Origin: Massilia sp. WG5
Lineage (GTDB): Bacteria > Pseudomonadota > Gammaproteobacteria > Burkholderiales > Burkholderiaceae_D
Assembly (NCBI RefSeq): GCF_001412595.2
Contig: NZ_CP012640.2
Span: 2,170,001 to 2,234,000, forward strand
Length of the DNA stretch: 64,000 bases
Direction: 5' to 3'
Translations under genes and position numbers: made by a program
In this document: positions 26,701-33,696 of the stretch, one piece after another
How the letters are laid out: each line of letters begins with the position of its first letter
How positions within the stretch are numbered: position 1 is the first letter of the stretch
Notes under the pieces: model-generated
Databases searched by the model: none
Told to the model about the DNA's origin: nothing
What the model saw: the letters and a program-made list of their open reading frames with translations, nothing else

Positions 26701-27449
26701 CGCAGCACGGTCGGTCGCCGGTAGTGCGTGAAATCGTGGCCGGTGCGCTCATGCAGCACGGCCAGCACGTCGCGCAGGGCCACCTCGGGACGCGGCCCCA
26801 GGTCGAGCGGCACGCCGTCGAGCCGGGTGCCGGCGCTGGCCTTGCGGCGGATCGCCAGCATGGTGTCGCGCAGTTCGACCAGCTTGTGCGGCATCTGGTC
26901 CGCCTTCAGCACGAAATCGGCCATGCCGGATTCGATGGCCGAGCGCGGCATGCTGCCGTGTTCTGCGTCGCCCGGCAGCTGCACGATGGTCACGCCGCCC
27001 ATCTCCTTGATGCGGCCCAGGCCGGCGGTGCCGTCCGAGCCCATCCCGGACAGCACGATGCCGATCGCATACTCGCGGTGCGCCTCGGCCAGCGTGTGCA
27101 GGAAGATGTCGATCGCGACCACGCGGCCGCCGCTGCGGTCCAGGCGGTCGAGCACCAGCTCGCCGTCGCGCATGCCGAGGCTGCGGTCGGGCGGGATCAC
27201 GTAGACCTTGTCGGGCAGCACCGGCATGGTGTGGGTGACCTGCACCACCGGCATGTCGGTCGCGCTCTGCAGCAGGCGGTCGGCGTTGCTCGGCTCGTCC
27301 GCGGCCAGGTGCAGGATGACCACCAGCGCCATGCCGGGGCTGGGCGGCATGTTCTGCAGCAGCGTCATCAGGGCCGGATAGCCGCCCGCCGAGGCGCCGA
27401 TGCCGACCACCGGAAAGGGCACGCGGCCGGGCCGCTTTTCGATCTCCAT
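23724..27449 (-). CDS. CheB-CheR-PAS fusion chemotaxis-type signalling protein
   Basis: 1241 residues. CheB methylesterase domain at about 12-195 (nucleophile Ser20 in GIGASAGG, His47, and SGMGSDGT); CheR methyltransferase domain at about 215-480 (HYRRPTVLRRLERR, SFYRDREAFEAL, WVAACSTGEEAYTVAMLL, LDLISCRNFLIYL); a PAS-like segment near 545-640; a coiled coil at about 655-735; then four PAS domains to the end (start points near 745, 865, 990 and 1115). There is no receiver domain and no histidine kinase or GGDEF output, so it may act on receptor methylation or as a sensory scaffold. It lies 42 bases downstream of motD on the same strand. Confidence 0.9.
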   Translation of the reverse strand: MEIEKRPGRVPFPVVGIGASAGGYPALMTLLQNMPPSPGMALVVILHLAADEPSNADRLLQSATDMPVVQVTHTMPVLPDKVYVIPPDRSLGMRDGELVLDRLDRSGGRVVAIDIFLHTLAEAHREYAIGIVLSGMGSDGTAGLGRIKEMGGVTIVQLPGDAEHGSMPRSAIESGMADFVLKADQMPHKLVELRDTMLAIRRKASAGTRLDGVPLDLGPRPEVALRDVLAVLHERTGHDFTHYRRPTVLRRLERRLQVRAAPDLAGYYQLLRKDSAEAHALLKDLLIGVTSFYRDREAFEALDRVALPDLFQTGRAPLRAWVAACSTGEEAYTVAMLLAGQAAHGDEDRQWQLFASDIDEHAIEVARAGLYPASITESVPAPQLERWFTREGEQYKVRKSLRDHVLFARHNLLQEPAFSRLDLISCRNFLIYLNREMHRHLLQQFHFALNPGGYLMLGSAESVEAATDLFVPVDAAQKIYRARHVARVVHAPAVPAPRRAAATPAMATGPQPAAPPAGPEPAASAMRRGRLFSFADIHLHKAAELAPPSVLLDAEGDILHISEQAVDFLRQAGGEPTRELARLLPPELQLALRVALFQARQTGRQAATGALRCERAGKACTVDLQVLPFQDPHAEGGLVLVRFVELPDAAPQAAPASPQDQAMLRQLDEELHRTRRQLRETIEQAETAGKEMRLYSEEMQTTVEELRSSAAELERSRASLLSANQELSASNSELQRRATETAKAHDDLVNLVASSDVATIFLDREMRILRYTPRVAGFFNVIPADLGRPLHHITTRLDYPRLAEDAAEVFVTLQAMEREVRSKDGRDYIVRVHPYRTIEHRIDGAVMTFFDITGRRAAEEALRKSEERFRLFVTASSDVLYRMSADWRQMRSLEGRDFLATTGTPSDGWLDTYIPVDERPRVQAEIARAIAGRRPFECEHRVIGKDGAIAWTFSRAIPLLDAGGGIVEWFGAVVDITRRKRDEELLRESEARLHTMFESLPVGVGVYSAAGTALMANRIMHRYLPTGLMPSRDRDRGPRWRAWRADGSPVAFEDFPGARAMRGERVVPGIEMLYRQDDGRETWTQVASAPVSDDQGGATGELTVVVMDIDDLKRTEEALRENETRLRELLGDLALAVWETDAEGRVVTDSPSWRNVTGQRVEEWMGEGWLDALHPDDRPVVMREWKNAVARRGPIDIGYRLRIPGGGWRRCRGRAFPLFNIDGTVRKWVGVNVAGDSDEQT

Positions 27450-27491
27450 GCCGTGACATTAACGCAAGCGGCATGGTATCGGGCGCACAGC

Positions 27492-28238
27492 TCAGTCGCT
27501 GCCCGAGCCCGACAGGATGGTGACCGCCACGCGCCGGTTGCGTGCGCGTCCGACCGGGTCGGCGTTCGAGGCGAGCGGCTGGTTGGCGCCGCGCCCGACC
27601 GCGGCCAGGCGGCTTTCGCCGACGCCGCTCTCGACGAACAGCCGCACCACGGTGCTGGCGCGCACCGCCGACAGTTCCCAGTTCGAGGGAAAGGCGGCGT
27701 TGCTGATCGGGGTGGTGTCGGTATGCCCTTCGACCTCGATCGCGTGCGGATCGTCCTTCAGCAGGCCGGCCACGGTCCGCAGGGTCTCGCGCGCATTGCC
27801 GACCAGGGCGGCGTCGCCCTCGTCGAACAGCACGCTGGCGTTGATCTCGACGGTGATGCCGCGCCCGGTCTGGATGATGCGGACCTTCCCGCTGTTGACC
27901 AGCGGCGCCAGCACGCTGTTGAGTTTGCGGGCCAGCAGGTCCAGGCGTTCGCGGTCGCGCTTGGCCGCCTCGAGCCGCCGGTGCGCGACGATGTTCGACA
28001 GCGGCAGCGCATCGGGGCTGGCCAGCGAAGCCGAGGGGTTGACCGTGCTGGCCGCGCCGTGCCGGCCGAAGGCGTCGCCGAGCGCATCCGACAGCACCTT
28101 GTACTTGCCGACGTTGACCACCGAGACCGCATACATCACCACGAAGAAGGCGAACAGCAGGGTGATGAAGTCGGCGTAGGAGATCAGCCAGCGCTCGTGG
28201 TTCTCGCTGTCTTCGACAAAGTGCTTGCGGCGCGCCAT
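27492..28238 (-). CDS. motD: MotD, flagellar stator protein (MotB family)
   Basis: 248 residues. Short cytoplasmic N-terminus, one membrane helix with the proton-binding Asp23 in SYADFITLLFAFFVVMYAVS, then a periplasmic OmpA-type peptidoglycan-binding domain (about 125-245; VEGHTDTTPISN, NWELSAVRASTVVRLFVESG, RARNRRVAVTI). With MotC it forms a stator unit that drives rotation. The gene follows motC by 12 bases. Confidence 0.94.
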   Translation of the reverse strand: MARRKHFVEDSENHERWLISYADFITLLFAFFVVMYAVSVVNVGKYKVLSDALGDAFGRHGAASTVNPSASLASPDALPLSNIVAHRRLEAAKRDRERLDLLARKLNSVLAPLVNSGKVRIIQTGRGITVEINASVLFDEGDAALVGNARETLRTVAGLLKDDPHAIEVEGHTDTTPISNAAFPSNWELSAVRASTVVRLFVESGVGESRLAAVGRGANQPLASNADPVGRARNRRVAVTILSGSGSD

Positions 28239-28250
28239 GTCGGGCCGGCC

Positions 28251-28994
28251 TCAGTGATGCGCCGTCAGGCAGGCGATGCGTTCCTCGAGTACCCGGGTGT
28301 AGTCGCCGGTGGCGATATCGTGGAACACGTCGGTGAGGATCTCGTACTGCATCACGCGCTCGGCGACGATGCTTTTCAGCTTGTTCCCGATCGGGTAGAA
28401 CAGCAGGTTGGCCAGGCCCACGCCATACACCGTGGAGACGAAGGCGACCGCGATGCCGGCGCCCAGGCGCGACGGGTCGCTCAGGTTTTCCATCACGTGG
28501 ATCAGGCCCAGCACGGCGCCGAGGATACCGACCGTCGGCGCATAGCCGGCCGCCGATTCCCAGATGCGGGCGGCCTGGCGCTCGCGCATCTCGTAGGCGT
28601 TGATCTCGGTTTCGAGCAGGCTGCGCAGCTTGTCGGGCTGGATGCCGTCGACCACCAGGCGCAGGCCCTTCTGGATGAAGGGATCGGCTTTCGCCATGTA
28701 CTGTTCCAGCGACAGCAGGCCGTCGCGGCGCGCCGACAGGCTCCACAGGTGGATTTCGCGCGCCAGGTCCTGGCGGCGGTCGGGCGGCGGCGCGAACACC
28801 CAGCGCACCATGCGCACCCCGCGGATGAAGGCGGATTTCTTCGTCTGCAGCAGCACGGCGCCGAAGGTGCCGACCACCACGATCGCGAAGGCGGCCGGCT
28901 GCACCAGGGAAGAGAATTTGCCGCCGTCGAGGGTGTGGCCGATGACGATGCCGGCAATGGCCAGCAGCAGCCCGAGCAGGCTGGCTATGTCCAC
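28251..28994 (-). CDS. motC: MotC, flagellar stator protein (MotA family)
   Basis: 247 residues, four membrane helices (about 3-22, 32-50, 148-168, 182-202) with the MotA cytoplasmic loop (FIRGVRMVRWVFAPPPD, IQKGLRLVVDGI) and the helix-3/4 signature AAGYAPTVGILGAVLGLIHVMENLSDPSRLGAGIAVAFVSTVYGVGLANL. Stator partner of MotD. It overlaps the end of fliA by 10 bases. The MotC/MotD type is typically a second stator set, but no motA/motB is in this window. Confidence 0.94.
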   Translation of the reverse strand: MDIASLLGLLLAIAGIVIGHTLDGGKFSSLVQPAAFAIVVVGTFGAVLLQTKKSAFIRGVRMVRWVFAPPPDRRQDLAREIHLWSLSARRDGLLSLEQYMAKADPFIQKGLRLVVDGIQPDKLRSLLETEINAYEMRERQAARIWESAAGYAPTVGILGAVLGLIHVMENLSDPSRLGAGIAVAFVSTVYGVGLANLLFYPIGNKLKSIVAERVMQYEILTDVFHDIATGDYTRVLEERIACLTAHH

Positions 28995-29704
28995 GCGCGC
29001 TCCCGCAGGTAGGAACGCAGGCGCGCCACGGCCTGGCTGTGCAGCTGCGAGACGCGCGATTCGGACACGCCCATCACCGCGCCGATCTCCTTCAGGTTCA
29101 GCTCTTCCTCGTAATACAGGCCCATCAGCAGTTTTTCGCGCGGCGGCAAGGCGTCGATGGCGTCGATCACGGCCTGGCGGAAATCGGTTTCCATCAGCGC
29201 GCGCAGCGGGTCGTCCTCGTCGACGGCATAGCGGTCGAGCCAGCTGTCGTTGCCGTCCTCGTCGTGGAAATCTTCGTAATAGACCAGCTGGTGGCCGCCG
29301 GAATCGCCCAGCATGTCCTGGTAGTCGGCCAGCGACAGCTTGAGCGATTTCGCCACCTCGGACTCGCTGGGCGGGCGGCCCAGCTGCTGCTGCAGCGCGG
29401 CCATCGCCTGCTCCACCTTGCGCATGTTCTGGCGGGTCGAGCGCGGCATCCAGTCGCTGCTGCGCAGCTCGTCGAGCATGGCGCCGCGGATCCGCAGCAC
29501 CGCATAGGTCTCGAACTGGGCGCCGTGGTTTTCCTCGTAGCGTTGAATCGCATCGAGCAGGCCGATCATGCCTGCCTGTACCAGGTCATCGACTTCGACG
29601 GACGGCGGCAGCTTCGCCTTCATCTGGTGGGCGAGACGCTTCACCAACGGCATATGCTCCGTCAGTAAATTATTCTTGTCCGCTTTCCCTTTGACCGTGT
29701 ACAT
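28985..29704 (-). CDS. fliA: FliA, sigma28 RNA polymerase factor for late flagellar genes
   Basis: 239 residues from ATG 29704 (MYTVKGKADKNNLLTEHMPLVKRLAHQM). Region 2 (VEVDDLVQAGMIGLLDAIQRYE, FETYAVLRIRGAMLDELRSSDWMPR), region 3 (VEQAMAALQQQLGRPPSESEVA) and region 4 (LPPREKLLMGLYYEEELNLKEIGAVMGVSESRVSQLHSQA) are all clear. It recognises TAAA-N15-GCCGATAA promoters, two of which occur here, and is held by FlgM. The open frame upstream to 29827 overlaps flhG and lacks sigma-factor sequence, so 29704 is chosen. Confidence 0.97.
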   Translation of the reverse strand: MYTVKGKADKNNLLTEHMPLVKRLAHQMKAKLPPSVEVDDLVQAGMIGLLDAIQRYEENHGAQFETYAVLRIRGAMLDELRSSDWMPRSTRQNMRKVEQAMAALQQQLGRPPSESEVAKSLKLSLADYQDMLGDSGGHQLVYYEDFHDEDGNDSWLDRYAVDEDDPLRALMETDFRQAVIDAIDALPPREKLLMGLYYEEELNLKEIGAVMGVSESRVSQLHSQAVARLRSYLRERAWT

Positions 29705-29726
29705 TTTTCTGTTTGTTCGTGTTCGC

Positions 29727-30521
29727 TTATGCCGCGCGGCCCATGCCAGCCGCAAAACGTCCCGCCAGCCGGCGGAACGCCACCGAGGCCCCCGCCAGCG
29801 GGAAGGCGTCGACCACGGCGCGGCCAAGGCGCGCGGCGCGGTGCAGGTACTCGTCGGCCGGCACCGAACCCATGGAACTCAGCGTTACCGCCAAGTAACG
29901 AGTTGCTGCCGATGACATATTATCGTATACCACCTTGGCCTCGGCCTCGGTAGCGCCCGTGACAAGGATGCCGAAGGGACGGCGGCCCAGATGCAGGGAC
30001 AGGCGCTTGATCAGCGCGTAGGCGTTCGTGATCGAAGTCGCGCCGGTCGACACCTGGACCACGATCTCGGACGAGGCCATGATCGGCACCGGGAAGCCGC
30101 CCTCTTCGCTGAACTCGCCGTCGACGATGACGATGCTGCCGGCCGACTGCTTGACCAGCACGTCGAAGGCCTTCGCCAGGCGGCGCGTTTCGTCGCCCGT
30201 GCGGCCGGCATCCATCTTCACCACCGAAAAACCCTGCGGCGCCGGATGGATCACCTGGTTCAGCGCACACTCCTGGCGCGCCACCTGCAGCAGGCCCGGA
30301 CCGCGGTCCACGCCCAGGCGCTGGGCCACGCCGTAGTCGCGCTCGCAGGCGTCGACGATCAGCACGTCGTTGCCGCTCTGCGCCAGCGAGGCGCCGAGGT
30401 TGATCAGCATGGCGCCCTTGTCGTCCTGCGAGCTCGCCGAGAGGAAAGTCACGATGCGCGGCTTGGGGCCGGCCAGCATCCGGCGCAGGCCCTCGGCCTG
30501 GTCGAAATCAAAACTAGCCAA
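29727..30521 (-). CDS. flhG: FlhG/FleN-like MinD-family protein with degenerate P-loop
   Basis: 264 residues, MinD/ParA fold: a N-terminal amphipathic stretch (FDFDQAEGLRRML), a P-loop position at 28-41 reading SASSQDDKGAMLIN, then DVLIVDACERDYGVAQRLG, Walker B-like SIVIVDG and STGATSITNAYALIKRL. The usual KGGxGKT is not present: a Lys remains at 35 but the signature Lys, the glycines and the Thr are lost. FlhG normally counts flagella with FlhF. The start is TTG at 30521, inside the flhF stop (TTGGCTAG), with GAGGT 5 bases upstream, so it is translationally coupled to flhF. Confidence 0.88.
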   Translation of the reverse strand: MASFDFDQAEGLRRMLAGPKPRIVTFLSASSQDDKGAMLINLGASLAQSGNDVLIVDACERDYGVAQRLGVDRGPGLLQVARQECALNQVIHPAPQGFSVVKMDAGRTGDETRRLAKAFDVLVKQSAGSIVIVDGEFSEEGGFPVPIMASSEIVVQVSTGATSITNAYALIKRLSLHLGRRPFGILVTGATEAEAKVVYDNMSSAATRYLAVTLSSMGSVPADEYLHRAARLGRAVVDAFPLAGASVAFRRLAGRFAAGMGRAA

Positions 30522-32022
30522 GGTACACCTCGCGCAGCGAACGGTCGTTGTTCAGGTTGCCCAGGCCGGACATCATCAGCGGCAGGTCGGCGTCGCTGTA
30601 CTGGGCGGCTGCTTCCTTCTTGTTGCGGAAGGCGCGGTCGATCAGCATGGCGCGGTCGGCCAGGTGCAGGTCTTCCGGCACGCGCTGGCCGTTCGAGATG
30701 TAGTACAGGTTCAGCTTCTGGCGCACCAGCACGTCCAGCACATTGCCGATCGACGCCGCTTCGTCCAGCTTGGTCATGATGCAGCCGGCCAGGCCGGTGC
30801 CCTGGTAGGCGCGCACCACTTCGTTCAGGGTCTCGTTGGTCGAGGTCGCGTTCAGGCACAGCAGGCGCTGCACGTTGGCGCCGCTGTCGGTCAGCATCGC
30901 CACCTGCTCCGTCACCATCTGGTCGCGCTGCGACATGCCGATGGTGTCGATCAGCACGGTGTGCTTGTTGCGCAGTTCCTTCAGGGCGATCCGCAGGTCG
31001 GCCTCGTCCTTCACCGAATGCACCATCACGCCCAGGATCTTGCCGTAGATGCGCAGCTGTTCGTGGCCGCCGATACGGTAGGCGTCGGTGGTGATCAGGG
31101 CCAGCTTTTCCGGGCCATGGCGCATCACGCAGCGCGCGGCTAGCTTGGCGGTGGTGGTGGTCTTGCCGACGCCGGTCGGGCCGACCAGGGCGAACACGCC
31201 GCCGCGGTCGAGGATGGCATCTTCATCCGACATGGTGGTGATATTGCGCGCCAGGACAGTCCTGATCCAGCGCATGGATTCGGCGGCGTCCTTGCCGGCC
31301 GGGAGCTTGTCGACCAGATAGCGCGACAGGCTGGCCGAAAAGCCGGCCGCCAGCATGTCGCGCAGCACGGCGGCCTTCTGCGGCTCGCGCTGCTGGGTCG
31401 TGCCCCAGGACAGTTCGGACAGCTGCGATTCCATCATGCCGCGCATCGCGCGCAGCTCGCTCATCATGCCCTGCATCTCGGCGGCGGCGGCGCTGGCGGC
31501 CGACTCCTTCGCCTGGGCAATCGCGGCCGACATCATGGCGGTCATCGCGGCCATGTCGAAGGCGGCCGCTTCCGGCTGGGCGCGGCGGTTGGCATAGGTC
31601 TGCGGGCTGGCGAAGGCCTGCGGCTCGTCGAGGTCCTGGAAGGACGGCATGGCCGGGCGCGACATCGGCGCGCGCGGCCGCTCCGCCGATGCAAGCGGCT
31701 CGGCCGGGGCCTCGAAGGAGCGTGCGGCCGGCGCGTCGTAGGGACGCGGTGCCCCGGCCGCGTGCAGCGCGCGGGCTGCCGGCGCGGCGGCCGGCTGCGC
31801 CAGCCCCTCGTCCAGGTGCTGCAGGTTCGGGCGCGGGGCCGCCATTTCCGACTCCGGCGCCGGCGACGCCAGCGAAGCGACGTCCTCGTTGTCCAGCGCC
31901 AGGATCTCGACCACGCCATCCACCGGGCGGTTCGACAGGATGACCGCGTCCGGACCCAGGGCATCGCGCACCTTGCGCAGGGCCTCACGGGAAGTCGGGG
32001 CAGTAAATTTCTTCACGTTCAT
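30514..32022 (-). CDS. flhF: FlhF, SRP-type GTPase for flagellar placement
   Basis: 502 residues from ATG 32022 (MNVKKFTAPTSREALRKVRDALGPDAVILSNR, the FlhF B domain). A Pro/Ala-rich linker (about 60-180) leads to the helical N domain and the SRP-like GTPase G domain: VGPTGVGKTTTTAKLAAR at about 280, ITTDAYRIGGHEQL, VLIDTIGMSQRD and MTKLDEAASIG. FlhF places flagella at the pole and is controlled by FlhG, the next gene. An upstream frame to 32160 lacks FlhF sequence. Confidence 0.95.
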   Translation of the reverse strand: MNVKKFTAPTSREALRKVRDALGPDAVILSNRPVDGVVEILALDNEDVASLASPAPESEMAAPRPNLQHLDEGLAQPAAAPAARALHAAGAPRPYDAPAARSFEAPAEPLASAERPRAPMSRPAMPSFQDLDEPQAFASPQTYANRRAQPEAAAFDMAAMTAMMSAAIAQAKESAASAAAAEMQGMMSELRAMRGMMESQLSELSWGTTQQREPQKAAVLRDMLAAGFSASLSRYLVDKLPAGKDAAESMRWIRTVLARNITTMSDEDAILDRGGVFALVGPTGVGKTTTTAKLAARCVMRHGPEKLALITTDAYRIGGHEQLRIYGKILGVMVHSVKDEADLRIALKELRNKHTVLIDTIGMSQRDQMVTEQVAMLTDSGANVQRLLCLNATSTNETLNEVVRAYQGTGLAGCIMTKLDEAASIGNVLDVLVRQKLNLYYISNGQRVPEDLHLADRAMLIDRAFRNKKEAAAQYSDADLPLMMSGLGNLNNDRSLREVYLG

Positions 32023-32287
32023 CGTTTGTCTCCGCTCTTGCAGGCAGGTGTTTCGTCTATCGGTCGCTATCGGTACGGCGGGCACAGTGCCCCATTCACG
32101 GATAGGATTATTGACGATGCCGTCAGGAAACCATCGGAGGAAAAGGATGGGGAAAAGCACCTATTTCAAACGAGCACTTTTCCCGGCTCATAGCCGCATG
32201 TAATTAATTGAACAAGAATTGTGTCCAAATGTAACGCCATCGCCCACGCTCGTGGTAGACTCGACAACAGTATCGAGGGGGCCGGAC

Positions 32288-32530
32288 ATGACAAGCAAAC
32301 GACCGAAACGCGAAACCAGCAAGCTGGGTACGAAAGCCCTTGCCGCACGGCTTTGCGAAGCGCTCGACCATAGCATTCCCGGCCTGCGGACCGTGCTCAT
32401 GATCGGCGGCCTCGTCGCTGCGGCGGCGCAGGTCGGCAAGGCCGCCGACTTCCTGTTCGTTACCGGTCTGCTGTTCCAGCTGGCGATCTGGTTCGAGAAT
32501 CTGCAGCTATCAAAGAAGCGGACCGGCTGA
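32288..32530 (+). CDS. Small predicted membrane protein, 80 residues
   Basis: ATG at 32288 with a GAGGGGG stretch 7-12 bases upstream. The N-terminal 25 residues are basic (TSKRPKRETSKLGTKALAARL), followed by two hydrophobic segments (about 32-48 and 53-70; LRTVLMIGGLVAAAA, FLFVTGLLFQLAIW), suggesting a helical hairpin in the inner membrane. I do not recognise a family. It runs divergently from flhF and its last 71 bases overlap the end of the convergent glycosyl-1-phosphate transferase gene. The 265-base gap upstream shows no clear promoter. Confidence 0.6.
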   Translation: MTSKRPKRETSKLGTKALAARLCEALDHSIPGLRTVLMIGGLVAAAAQVGKAADFLFVTGLLFQLAIWFENLQLSKKRTG

Positions 32531-33629
32531 GAGGCCAGCGTCCCCGCACCAGCCGGCCATACACGGCCACGTACACCGCCACCTGCACCGCAACGATGGC
32601 GGCGCTCAGCAGCGCCGAGGCGCCTGCGGCCACGCTGCCCGCCACGCACGCCGCGACCGCCGGCACGATCACGCAGGCGACGCCCGCGTTGCGCTTCCAC
32701 GGCCGGCGCGCATCCCGGTCCACATGCCGCGGGACGAAGCGGCGGAATACCAGCGTATGCAGGTGCAGCGCATCGGGGGCGCCGGGACTGACTTTCTGGA
32801 TCATCCCGCGGCGGTAAATGCTGAACAGGACTTCGATGACCGGATAGGCGCAGATGGCCAGCACTTGCCAGGGGCTCACTGCCGGGTGGCGGACCAGCAG
32901 CAGCACCGCCATCTCCGACACCCAGAAGCCGAGGAAATAGGCGCCGCCGTCGCCGAGAAAGAGCTTGCCGAAGGGATAGTTCAGGGCCAGGAAGCCGAGC
33001 GTGGCGCCGATGCACAGCACGCCCAGCGAGGCCACGAACACATCCCCGTTCTGCAGCGCGACCGCCGACAGGCCCGCCGCCATGATCACGATGGTGCTGC
33101 CGGACAGGCCGTTGAAGCCGTCGATGATGTTGATCGCGTTCGAACCGCCGGCCACGGCGATGGCCGTCAGGAACACGGCGACCGGTGCGACGAGGAGCAG
33201 CGCATCCACGCCCCACAGGTCCAGCTTCCTGAGCGTCGCACCGAGCACGGCGCTGGCGATCACGGCGCTCAGCGCGGTTGCGGCGAGGCGCGTCTTGACG
33301 GACACGCGCTTGGTCATGTCCTCGACGATGCCGGCGCCGAAGGCCGGCAGGCTTGCCGCCAGCAGGAGAAAAATGTCGCGCACATGGAAAACATGCAGCG
33401 CCGCCGGCTGCAACTGCCGGACGAGGAGGAAGCCCAGCAAAATGCCGGCGACGACCGCGAGGCCGCCGATCCGCGGGGCCGCCACGGTGTGCACTTTCTG
33501 CACGCCGCTCAGGTCATGGTCGTGCGACAGGCTGCCATGCCATTTTTGCGAAAAGACGATACATGCGCTGACGACGATGCCGATGGCGAAGGCTGCCCAC
33601 CCGAGCTGCAACAACAGGAATTCCGGCAT
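32460..33629 (-). CDS. WecA/MraY-family polyprenyl-phosphate sugar-1-phosphate transferase
   Basis: 389 residues with about ten membrane helices. Family motifs: HTVAAPRIGG (47-56), VEDMTKRVSVKTR (102-114, the aspartate-bearing loop), SNAINIIDGFNGLSG (163-177), LNYPFGKLFLGDGGAYFLGF (about 215-234) and the C-terminal DALHLHTLVFRR loop. These enzymes start O-antigen, capsule or teichoic-type glycans by moving a sugar-1-phosphate from a UDP-sugar to undecaprenyl phosphate; the sugar cannot be told. It sits between flhA and flhF on the same strand, interrupting an otherwise flagellar block and close to the rhamnose operon. Its Shine-Dalgarno is inside a hairpin (33641-33661). Confidence 0.88.
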   Translation of the reverse strand: MPEFLLLQLGWAAFAIGIVVSACIVFSQKWHGSLSHDHDLSGVQKVHTVAAPRIGGLAVVAGILLGFLLVRQLQPAALHVFHVRDIFLLLAASLPAFGAGIVEDMTKRVSVKTRLAATALSAVIASAVLGATLRKLDLWGVDALLLVAPVAVFLTAIAVAGGSNAINIIDGFNGLSGSTIVIMAAGLSAVALQNGDVFVASLGVLCIGATLGFLALNYPFGKLFLGDGGAYFLGFWVSEMAVLLLVRHPAVSPWQVLAICAYPVIEVLFSIYRRGMIQKVSPGAPDALHLHTLVFRRFVPRHVDRDARRPWKRNAGVACVIVPAVAACVAGSVAAGASALLSAAIVAVQVAVYVAVYGRLVRGRWPLSRSASLIAADSRTRSPAGTADR

Positions 33630-33640
33630 TGACGTTCACT

Positions 33641-33661
33641 TCCTCCGCTGATAACGGAGGA
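33641..33661 (-). promoter_or_regulatory. Hairpin enclosing the ribosome binding site of the WecA-like gene
   Basis: In the minus-strand transcript TCCTCCG (33661-33655) pairs perfectly with CGGAGGA (33647-33641) across a 7-base loop. CGGAGGA contains the only Shine-Dalgarno-like sequence before the ATG at 33629 (11-12 bases away), so folding would hide it. Could be an RNA switch or simple coincidence. Confidence 0.4.
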
Positions 33662-33696
33662 AATGTTAGCACAAATCAACATTGTTAATTTTCCTG

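Noticed and set aside
23607..29012. Open frame of about 1800 codons on the plus strand
   Set aside because: It is antisense to cheBR, motD and motC, is rich in Gln, His, Arg and Asp, and has no domain; a typical GC-rich shadow frame.
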